NCBI RefSeq assembly: GCF_027595985.1
Contig: NC_073303.1
Span: 184,183,470 to 184,247,469 of the forward strand
Source of the DNA: Sorex araneus
Lineage: Eukaryota; Chordata; Mammalia; Eulipotyphla; Soricidae
Direction of reading: 5' to 3'
DNA: 64,000 nt
In this document: in pieces, positions 56,015 to 64,000 of the stretch
Layout of the letters: each line of letters begins with the position of its first letter
How positions within the stretch are numbered: position 1 is the stretch's first letter
Made by a program: the position numbers and the translations under genes
The notes under the pieces: generated by a model
Seen by the model: the letters and a program-made list of their open reading frames with translations, nothing else
Told to the model about the DNA's origin: nothing
Database searches by the model: none

Positions 56015-58983
56015 ACATTTTTTTCTTTGCAGTTTAGCTACAAAGCAGTATTACTGAAGATTACTACACTGTTGTTGAATTGTCCTCATTTTTATGAAGT
56101 AGATATAAAATCATTTATCAATTTAGACATAGAAAATGTAGTACATACATGCATACACAAATACAAAACTAAGCTGCATATATATTAAAATATGTCAACA
56201 ATTATAAAAGCTTTGGCTACTTTTTATTGTTAAATTTGTTTTGCATTTAGATGTAATAACTTAGAAAGGGATGGAAAATGGCATTTTATAGAAGAAATTT
56301 TGAGTAAAGAAAATGTTAGCAAAACCTTGCCTCAATAGTTCTTTTCTCTGCTTCAATAGATGGAATTTAAATAGTGAAACACTTTTTTGATTGTCAGTTA
56401 TTTTTCACTATCTAGCTGTTAGTATAAATTATTTAAAAATTCAGTAGGGTGCATGCTGAGCATTGCTTATGAACTGTATGCCTGAATCATATCTGTGAAT
56501 AGTATTCCCGAATTTTGGCTCATTTCAAAATGATATTTCGAAAGTCCAGTAAACACCTTAAAAATAAATTTATACTCACTGGGAGAGTGTGAATATTGAT
56601 GTCATCATTGAGTGTCATAATAGCTAATAGTTCTAAAAAGAAGCTTTCCTGTGCTTTAGAGTATATATATAACTCTCAATTAAAAGAAATTTGGAAATAA
56701 ATAGAAAAGTAAGTTTTGAAAGTTGTAAATTTTTAATTCATAATGTAAGTTTTAAGAATAATTGAGACATCATGAACTAATAAAATTATTCCTTCATTTC
56801 TCCCTCCTTGGATTTCTACAATCCTACTGTTTTTTTATGTTAATCTCTATGTAAATGAAGAAAATATTTTTTATATTCACTTAGCAAAGTATGAACTGAC
56901 AGAGACACATAAAAACTACAAAATAGAGTAAAATGAAGAGAATCAGGATGTAGTATAGAGTCTAGGCACATAAGAAAATCTATCACTACAATAATAGTTT
57001 TACAGCAAGTTCACTTCTTGTTCTCTGGCTGAGAAGTTTACAAGCAGGGGACTGGAGATTAGATGAGAGCAATTCAGTACAAACTTAAGTGAAGAAAGGA
57101 AAGGAAAGAGAAGGAAGAGAAAGAAAGAGCAGGGACGCTGTTGTATGGGTTATCCTTAAGTAGGAAGGCTGGAAAAAAAATGGAAAACCATCCCTTTTGA
57201 TATTCTTTTTACTGGATATTGCAGGCTGGAGCAATCTGCACTAGTCCATGCAAGACTTGAAGAAAAAAGAGGTTAGAAGAGCAGGATGTGTGAAAAGATT
57301 ATTTTCTGCATATCCTGGGTGCGTTTTTTTGGACCTGTTCTCAGGGCCATTCCTTTCTAATCTCACCCTTCCTAATTTCCTCCTGTCCCCACGTAGCTAG
57401 CTAGATCAGTATCAACAAGTAGGTAAATTGGCACATAAGTATTTCTGAGTGAAGTTTTTCCAAAACAACTCATTTATCCCTGCACGCCCACAGGAAGAAA
57501 AGTAAAGAATTTTCAAATTGTATTGTTCTCTCTCTCCCCAGACTACCTTCCAATGGCAAGGTATTGAAGTGATTCCACATCACAGTGTGGGACAGCACCT
57601 GCTACCAGAAAGCTACAAAAAAAGCCATCTGGGGGACCGTCACCTTGAGAATCTGAGTTTGCTGGCTTCACCTTTCGGCTTTCCCTACCTATGTGTTTGC
57701 TCAGAACTTGGAAGAATTAAACAATTTGCCTAAGCCCCAGCTCTCTGCCACATGATTCTTTCCAAGTATAATGGTAAACCTCCAGATCAAAAAATTTCCA
57801 GCAAACACATCAATGTATTTTACCATTTCAATATTTCAAGAATACATTATAGTAATGGCACTTCAAGTTTTAACTTACTACTTCAATGGAAAATTTATAC
57901 AGGCTCATTGCCGTCTATATTACTTTACTAAGCTGTCCTATTTCCGCCCCCTCCCAAATATTTGAACATTAGATCATGTGATATTTCAAAAGAAATAAAT
58001 AAGCAAATAACAAATACACACGAATATTTTCTGTGACTTAGATAGTTTCATTTTTTAAGAACTAGGTCTCTATTTTATGCAAATTAAATCATAAGAATAA
58101 ATTTCTGCAATAAACACTCCTAAGGCAATACTAAAAGGACAGCTTGCACTGCTCTGCTTATGATATATGGGGTTTCTGCAATCATATCTCCCCTGTGAGT
58201 TATATGACTTGCTCTATAGAGTATGTGAACAGCCATTTTACTTCCCAGAGCAGAGCAAGTGTTACTTTTGATATGTGGCTTAGTCCTTAACTATCTTTAA
58301 GATCATTTTTCTTCACATGTGCATCTATAACATTTGAGAATTTCTAAAGTGTATCTAATCTAATATTTCCTGAATTATAAAGCCAAGAGCTGAATGAAAA
58401 GTACTCAAGGAGAAGGATGCTTACCATAATATTACTCTTAACTCAAACATTCATTCATCCAGAGCTTTAAAGAGACCCAAGACAACTGGCCTTCAGGTCA
58501 GGGGAGCAAGTCACATATTATAAAAAATGAATAATCAGTCTATAAATAAGTTCTTTAGTTTATCATTTATTTTAAAAGAAATATTAGATTTAAAGCAGAG
58601 TAAGTGAACACCCAAAGGAAGCATTTTCTGTGATCATTTTACTATAACAATTTTCAAAAGCTCCGTAGAGTAATAGAAAGTAAATAAGATCTCCCTCCCA
58701 TTCAAAATCTGTCTTTTGAATTGATAGGTCAACCTAGTCCGTTCTCTCTGCAGCAAATGATTAGACATATGATGAGTTTTCATTGATATATTTTCTATAA
58801 TTTGCTGGGTTTCTTTCTCTATTGCATTAACCCAACAAAGGAAAACATTTCTTGGCCAAGTTTCAATATAAAATAAGACAAAATAAACAAAACAAAATAA
58901 GTGTTATTTGTGGTATTGAAATACCCATATATTCAGGTATTAAGATGTGTCCCCAAATAACAACAGCACACTCTTTTTTTCAG
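56015..58983. other. Repeat-poor, unclassified stretch
   Basis: Nearly 3 kb without a recognisable young repeat, the longest such run in the window. A pyrimidine tract plus AG at 57528-57541 resembles a splice acceptor, followed by 170 bp without a stop, but there is no matching donor or protein homology. Confidence 0.45.
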
Positions 58984-59007
58984 GCCAGGGTCAAGAGAGC
59001 TGGAAAG

Positions 59008-59450
59008 GTAAGTTTCTGTGAATTGGTCTGTAGTTGCCTGTGGCATGAAAACTGAATGGAGAACTGTATCACACAAGGAGTCTCTCTGAGAATATTCCCT
59101 AAAAAATAAAATCAACAACTCTGACAGAGATGAGCTACTGATATTCATTGCTAGGAAGTGATTCCAGTGAAGGGCTGAAGAGTGGGAAGAAGCTGAGACA
59201 GGAGTGTGTAAAGGAACCACGAACCTGGTCAGTTTTCTATGTGTACTTGCTAAGCGGAAAATAAATGTAGGTACACTATGGGCGCTTCTCTGTAGCAAAT
59301 TTGTCCCTCACTAAAACAACAACAACACTAGCAATATCAACAACAACAAAAACCACCAAAACAGGATTGGGACAGTCTGCTGTTTAAAATGGGTTTAGAT
59401 TTAGGTTGCAAATGAGTATCACCAAGTCTTCAGTGCTATACTTTATTTTT
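59008..59450. other. Unclassified DNA
   Basis: Includes an (AAC)n-like run near 59315-59360. No gene supportable. Confidence 0.45.
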
Positions 59451-59451
59451 T

Positions 59452-59815
59452 TTATTTTTATTTTTTTTTAATTTTTATTGAATCACCATGTGGAAAGCTA
59501 CAAAGTTCTCAGGTTTATGTCTCTGCTATACAATATTCAAACACCTATCCCTTCACCAGTGCCCATATTCCACCACCAAAAACCCCAGTATATCCTCTGC
59601 CCCCCACCCCAACTGTATAACTGATGAATTTCCACATCATTTTCTCTTTACCTTGATTACATTCCATATTTCAACACAAAACTCACTATTGTTGTTGGAG
59701 TTTGCTACCAAGAAAGGCAGCCCTACTACCAAGGAAGCATTTGATAATTTGTTTTCCATTGCTGAGAATGAAGAGATATGTAGCCCCACTGCTGCAAGTA
59801 CATAACTCTTTGGGG
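59452..59815 (-). mobile_element. Antisense L1-like 3' region
   Basis: TTTTTATTGAATCACCATGT, TATCCCTTCACCAGTGCCCA, CACCACCAAAAACCCCAGTA, CTTTACCTTGATTACATTCC and TGCTGAGAATGAAGAGATAT match 17763-18335 until about 59805, then diverge. Confidence 0.85.
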
Positions 59816-60085
59816 CTCAGTACTATACTTTAAAGGTGCTTCCTGATGACTTATTACCCTATGGCCATAGCGATGTAAGTATCCTAGTCTTCATACTTAA
59901 GGTGCTTGTTATCTCTTAAAGAATGGGCCTCTTAATGGGGAGCCTTGGGGAAGGTCATGCAATGAAATTAAATTTAAAAGGCCTACAGTGTTCTTTGCTA
60001 GGGACTGTCAAGACTAACTCACCACCAAAACAGTGTCCTTGATTCATTCTTTGCAACCAACTCTGCTGGACAGAGCAGAAAGTAC
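59816..60085. other. Unclassified DNA
   Basis: No gene or assignable repeat seen. Confidence 0.45.
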
Positions 60086-60096
60086 CAGTTAGAAAA

Positions 60097-60690
60097 CACT
60101 TGTATCACTTTTCATTTGTCAACCTGTTGATCTTCGATGTGCTCGAGTGGGCACCAGTAACGTCTCTATTTGTCCCTGTCGCATGCTAGTGTAGCCCAAT
60201 GGTATCTGCTCACTCCAGGAACAGGAAAAGCCGAAAATTGTTCATTCAGGGTTTTGACGAAGAAGTCTGAACATCTCCTTGGTGGGTGGCCACACAGTCT
60301 TTTGACGTCCCGTGGAATCCAGTCGGTAACAGCTCTAGTCCAGTGGTCGTCTCTGAATCTCATTACATGTCCGGCCCATCTGATTGTTGATGTCTTGGCA
60401 AACAAGACAGCGTCCTTATTTCTTGACAGTCAACAGAGTTCGGAACTCTGGATTCCTTCTCTCACTTGAGTGAAACATGATACTCCTAGCATAGCTCTTT
60501 TGATTCCTCTTTGGGATACCCGAATAGCATTCTCATCCTGTTTGCGTAGGGCCCAGGTCTCTGAGGCGTATGTTAGTACAGGAAGAATGATGGAGTTGAA
60601 AAGCTGTGTCCAGAGCCGGAGGTTCTTCATCCTCTTAACCACTTCTTCGACACTCTTGAAGACGCTCCATGCTGCTCTCTTCCTCCTGTG
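60097..60690 (-). pseudogene. RTE-clade LINE, 5'-truncated, C-terminal part of the RT ORF
   Basis: Read on the minus strand, the first part (about 60690 to 60430) encodes KNLRLWTQLFNSIILPVLTY and ASETWALRK, the region after the reverse-transcriptase catalytic core in non-LTR LINEs. After a frame change near 60410-60430 the second part has RWAGHVMRFRDDHWTRAV and WIPRDVKRL, the C-terminal domain typical of RTE elements. A premature TAG (60166-60168, probably from TGG) is followed in frame by RRYWCPLEHIEDQQVDK and a TGA at 60112-60114. Only about 15 bp of 3' UTR follow. A perfect 11-bp TSD, CAGTTAGAAAA, lies at 60086-60096 and 60691-60701. Endonuclease and RT core are absent, so this copy is inactive. 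The protein looks less like the ruminant BovB RTE than like RTEs I associate with nematodes; that is a visual judgement only. Confidence 0.9.
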
Positions 60691-60732
60691 CAGTTAGAAA
60701 AGGGTGTTTAAGAAAATAAATGAAATTATTTA

Positions 60733-60786
60733 AATATCATGGCTTACAAAGTTGCTTATAATGTAGTTGTTACCGACTTTCAGTAT
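60733..60786 (-). mobile_element. Antisense L1-like end, left part, split by an LTR
   Basis: ATCATGGCTTACAAAGTTGC and TTATAATGTAGTTGTTACCG match 43640-43800 and 63825-63960. The continuation resumes at about 61274. Confidence 0.65.
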
Positions 60787-61273
60787 TCTATCTTGCTATG
60801 CCCATACAAAACGATTAATATTATGAATGCTCATATGTTTGTTGGACAAAGAGAGGAGAAACACAACCATGGGATTTCATCATTCATGGGTCTTGCTGAA
60901 AGAGTATCTGTCCTAGAGAATAGGTGTTCTGCTATTGTTATTGAACCTTTTGTGCCTAGCATTTTATTTTCATAAACAACACCTGTTTCTTGTTAATTGC
61001 ACCGTGCTTGGAAAACAACTCCTAATACGGAAACAGGATGTCCTGTCACGCCCACAAGGTGTAACTAGCCTATCAGCTGTAGACACTTGGGCATAAACAA
61101 GCAGCAAGAGGGATAAAAGGGGGGAAGTCACCTAGCTAGAGGCTCCTCCTCCTTTGTCCCTCATTCCTCCTCCTCATTTCTCCTCTTTCCCCGTTTCCCC
61201 TCCTTCCCAATGCATGAGAAGGTCTCTGAATAAATCGCTGCAAGAAGAATCTCTGAGTTTCATGTTTTTTACA
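60787..61273 (+). mobile_element. LTR nested in an L1-like element
   Basis: The right end is CATGTTTTTTACA. The promoter is GAGGGATAAAAGGGG and the polyadenylation signal CTGAATAAATCGCTGCAAG. From about 60970 it matches the minus-strand LTR at 37291-37642. The first 170 bp instead resemble the start of the LTR-like block at 17028 (CTTGCTATGCCCATACAAAA). No primer-binding site follows, so it is a solo or 3' LTR. The TSD could not be read. Confidence 0.8.
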
Positions 61274-61350
61274 ATCATCAATCCCACCACCCAAGTGACC
61301 TTCCCTCCACCATATGGTTACCAAACTACCCATATGACTGCCCCTTCAGC
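61274..61350 (-). mobile_element. Antisense L1-like end, right part
   Basis: ATCATCAATCCCACCACCCA and CCTTCCCTCCACCATATGG resume the order seen at 63885-63925. Confidence 0.55.
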
Positions 61351-61512
61351 AGGCACAAAATAATTTATTTTCTATTGCTTTTTACAACTACTTGGCTAAA
61401 GAAATTATCAAAAATACATCAGTAAAAATATCATGAAACACTTGCTATTTCTCACCCAGAAGTTGTTGGGTGATGGTCCACATGTGTCATGGTGTTAGAA
61501 GGGTCTTGTCGT

Positions 61513-61692
61513 TCTTTTTTTTTTTTTTTGCTTTTTGGGTCACACCTGGCGATGCACAGGGGTTACACCTGGCTCTGTGCTCAGGAGTTACTCCTGGCGG
61601 TGCTCAGGGAACCATATGGGATGCTGGGAATCAAACCGGGTCGGCCACATGCAAGGCAAACACCCTACCCGCTGTGCTACCGCTCCAGCCCT
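61513..61692 (-). mobile_element. A-tailed SINE (short form), young
   Basis: A T18 run, TTTTTGGGTCACACCTGGCG, CAGGAGTTACTCCTGGCGGT, GGGATGCTGGGAATCAAACC and GTGCTACCGCTCCAGCCC. Flanks GGGTCTTGTCGTTCTT and GGGACTTGTCACTCTT form a likely 16-bp TSD with three differences. Confidence 0.95.
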
Positions 61693-61699
61693 ATGGGAC

Positions 61700-62860
61700 T
61701 TGTCACTCTTGAGGTTGCCCATGCCCAGTTAGTCTGCAGGCTCCACTCTGGCCCCACTGACATGCACCCAGAATTGGTGAGGCCCCATCCCACCCTTTAC
61801 TAGACAGTCTTGCTAAGCAAGTCAGCTTCCACTGAACTTATCTTTTATTTTGGATCTCAGGAGCAGCAATTCAAAACAAAATTAAAAATAACCAATGCTG
61901 GGCCTGGACTGGCCTAGGAGCGACCATTCTGGGGGTGAGTACCACCCCACCCCACAGGGTCTCAGCCTCAGCTTTACCTACCAGGACTTTGCAGCCACAG
62001 AACCTCACCAACACACACAGTGTCAGCCCTGCCCCAAAGCACTGACTCGCAGGACTGCCTCAACAGAGCCCACAACTTTATGTTCCACTTGTTGGACAAT
62101 CACAGTCTATAGTGTCAGCCAGTTCCAAAGCAAAGGAAGCTCGTCATATGGACACACTGGAGTTACACTGCAACCTAGTCTGAGAACACGGAGTGCACAA
62201 AGACCCCAAGAGGGTCAGTTTTGTTCTATTCCCCCACGTTATCAGAAAGAAAAGAGGAACTGGCCACACAGAAGGGGTGCAATTGTCCTGGAGTCATAAC
62301 TAGGAGTCCTGATTCCTGTGGAAGCAACTAGAAGTTACCATAATAGAGGCACCACTGGATTGTATGCAGTTAACCAGAATGAGGCTTGCCCTATAGGCAC
62401 TGGATTGTAGCTGCCGTCTCCAAATTAGCATTGGCAAATGCAGAAACTTCCCTGGAGTTGTGACAGTCAGCTGGCTGAACAGCCACGAGTGATTGCAGGT
62501 GACCAAGATCCTCAGTCAGCTGGAATTTGATGCCACATCACTGCCAAACACCAGCAACAGGAAGCCCTGGGTCAGAGCTCATGGAGAACAGACCTTGGTG
62601 CTATAGCAGCAACAGGACAAAGGTGCCTTAATCTCCCTGAAGATAACTTAGTGTCTGGTGAAATATGGAAAGGGAAAATAAAATCTAATAACAAATACTG
62701 AATACTGAGAAAATAGTTTTTATTATTGCAATAGAAACATTTATACTGACAAATGTTAAACTCAATGGGGATAAATTATGTTTATTGTGATGGTTATAAC
62801 TTCTTTTTAAAATAGTATGTTAAAGACTTAAAATAAGAGCGACTGAAAATTTTCATTGAA
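61700..62860. other. GC-richer unclassified block, about 61890-62650
   Basis: It is clearly less AT-rich than its surroundings. A 134-codon open frame at 61895-62299 (plus) is Ser/Gln/Pro/Thr-rich with no recognised domain. CTCATGGAGAACAGACCTTG and CATCACTGCCAAACACCAGC have L1-leader-like character. I do not recognise it. Confidence 0.4.
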
Positions 62861-62867
62861 ATATCTT

Positions 62868-63049
62868 TTTTTTTTTTTTTTTTGCTTTTTGGGTCACACC
62901 CGGTGATGCACAGATGCACAGGGGCTAGTCCTGATTCTACACTCAGGAATTACTCCTGGCGGTGCTCAGGGGACCATATGGGATGCTGGTATTCGAACCC
63001 AGGTCAGCTGCTTGCAAGGCAAATGCCCTACCCACTGTGCTCCAGCCCC
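62868..63049 (-). mobile_element. A-tailed SINE (short form), young, 15-bp TSD
   Basis: A long T run, GCTTTTTGGGTCACACCCGG, a duplicated GATGCACA unit, GGGATGCTGGTATTCGAACC and CCACTGTGCTCCAGCCCC. The flanks TCATTGAAATATCTT at 62853-62867 and 63050-63064 are identical. Confidence 0.96.
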
Positions 63050-63064
63050 TCATTGAAATATCTT

Positions 63065-63824
63065 GTTTCAAATTCTTGACACATTCCAGTGAATAAGCTA
63101 GCAAACATTTGTAACCCTTGCCTTCAAATATCAGGATAATATTGTATGTGTATAGGAGAAATTTTTTTTGCGGGTACAAAATAGTGAAACAAATGCCAGA
63201 CACATTGAAAAATAATAATTCCAATGATGACATGTCTACTTTGGTAGACATGGAAGGGAACCAGTGAAACAGTAACTCAAATTGGCTTCAGTCATCTATC
63301 ACCTAAAATATCTTCAGTCAGAGATTAAGGACTGTAGGTATAGAAGTGAGCCAGGAAAAATCAGCTGTAATAAAGGAACACAATCAGGAAAGGCACAGGA
63401 TCAAGGGACTGACCTGTATGTGGGTTTAAATTGCTGCCTTCTTCACTGATAATACTTGAAAAGATTAGGTCTTCCTTTTCTATGAGAGTGAAGCCTTTAT
63501 AAAGTGAGATTTTCTTATATACCTGGAAATGTCTCTTACACAAAGATACTATCTATTTCTGAAAATCCTGTCCTATAAAACAAATATCCTGAAATATATA
63601 TATAAATTTGGGAATTGGCATATTTTTTAATGTTCTTAACTCTAGATTTCCTAAAAGAATGATGTGAGTTAAACCAATACAATACTATGGATAATAATAG
63701 TGAAAATATATTTGGAGTTGGAATTATGATCTCAGAAGGAAAAAAGAAGTCTAAGATCTTTAAAATAGAAAAAAGGAAATAAGGACTAAGGAATATGACT
63801 CTTCACTACATTTCTTTTCCATCA
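63065..63824. other. AT-rich DNA, no feature recognised
   Basis: No gene or assignable repeat seen. Confidence 0.5.
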
Positions 63825-63960
63825 TATTTAAACACCATGGTTTACAAAGTTGTTCATAATAACTTATTACAGGCATTCAATATTCCAACACCGATCCCAC
63901 CACAACTGTCACCTTCTCTCCACCATTGATTTCATTTTTCAACACAACCCTCAAGCTTTT
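63825..63960 (-). mobile_element. Antisense L1-like end, second subtype
   Basis: AACACCATGGTTTACAAAGT, TTATTACAGGCATTCAATAT, CCGATCCCACCACAACTGTC and CTCCACCATTGATTTC. Closest to 43640-43800. Confidence 0.72.
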
Positions 63961-64000
63961 CCACTAATTTTTGATTGATATGTTATGTGTTTAACAGAGT

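Noticed and set aside
57518-57733. Possible exon after a CTCTCTCTCCCCAG acceptor
   Set aside because: Open for about 60 codons but no recognisable domain, no good donor, and the protein lacks any family signature.
59488-59805. 105-codon open frame
   Set aside because: It reads the antisense strand of an L1-like 3' UTR.
60170-60697. Plus-strand open frames of 99 and 75 codons
   Set aside because: They are the reverse strand of the RTE pseudogene, whose true coding direction is minus.

Overview
The window is a gene-poor, AT-rich stretch of mammalian nuclear DNA, almost certainly from a shrew (Soricidae, probably Sorex). The basis is about forty copies of one tRNA-derived SINE. Its head reads GGGCTGGAGCGATAGCACAG, carries intact Pol III A and B boxes, and matches the shrew SOR-type SINE as I remember it. 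No host protein-coding gene, host RNA gene, CRISPR array or bacterial-style operon can be supported. Almost all short open frames lie inside repeats.

Three retrotransposition systems account for most of the interpretable sequence. (1) L1-type elements: several 3' ends finish in a GGTGATTCAATAAAATAAA-like terminus, with antisense 3' regions at about 11.6, 17.8, 29.9, 31.6-32.8, 41.4, 43.6, 59.5 and 63.8 kb. (2) An RTE-clade LINE, seen as a 5'-truncated pseudogene at 60.1-60.7 kb (minus strand) with an 11-bp target-site duplication (TSD). (3) LTR retroelements: six LTR-like blocks (13.8, 17.0, 29.5, 34.7, 37.3 and 60.8 kb) and one betaretrovirus-like gag fragment (36.4-37.3 kb).

The most interesting biology is how these systems share parts. 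One tRNA-derived head is joined to two different 3' ends. A short form of about 170 bp ends in an A-rich tail. A long form of about 245 bp ends in a segment that is the last codons of the RTE open reading frame plus a short CAGTGA repeat. A third, (GAT)n-tailed family uses another version of the same RTE terminus with an extra internal module. Tail-only, 5'-truncated, inverted and chimeric copies occur here, and many have 10-15 bp TSDs, which supports target-primed reverse transcription.

Layout: 1-8.5 kb, dense SINEs plus two GC-rich L1-like elements; 8.5-13.3 kb, mostly unclassified AT-rich DNA; 13.3-18.3 kb, a large GGAA/GGGA microsatellite, a solo LTR with a 5-bp TSD, a second LTR and an antisense L1 end; 18.3-31 kb, long AT-rich stretches with scattered old SINEs, a homopyrimidine tract and an LTR; 31-38 kb, an antisense L1 interrupted by a SINE, an LTR with a near-perfect 6-bp TSD, and gag abutting an inverted LTR at its primer-binding site; 38-56 kb, SINEs, (GAT)n elements, local duplications and microsatellites; 56-59.4 kb, repeat-poor DNA; 59.4-64 kb, L1 ends, the RTE pseudogene, an LTR nested in an L1-like element, and two young SINEs. 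Coordinates of old repeats are approximate because they were placed by eye.
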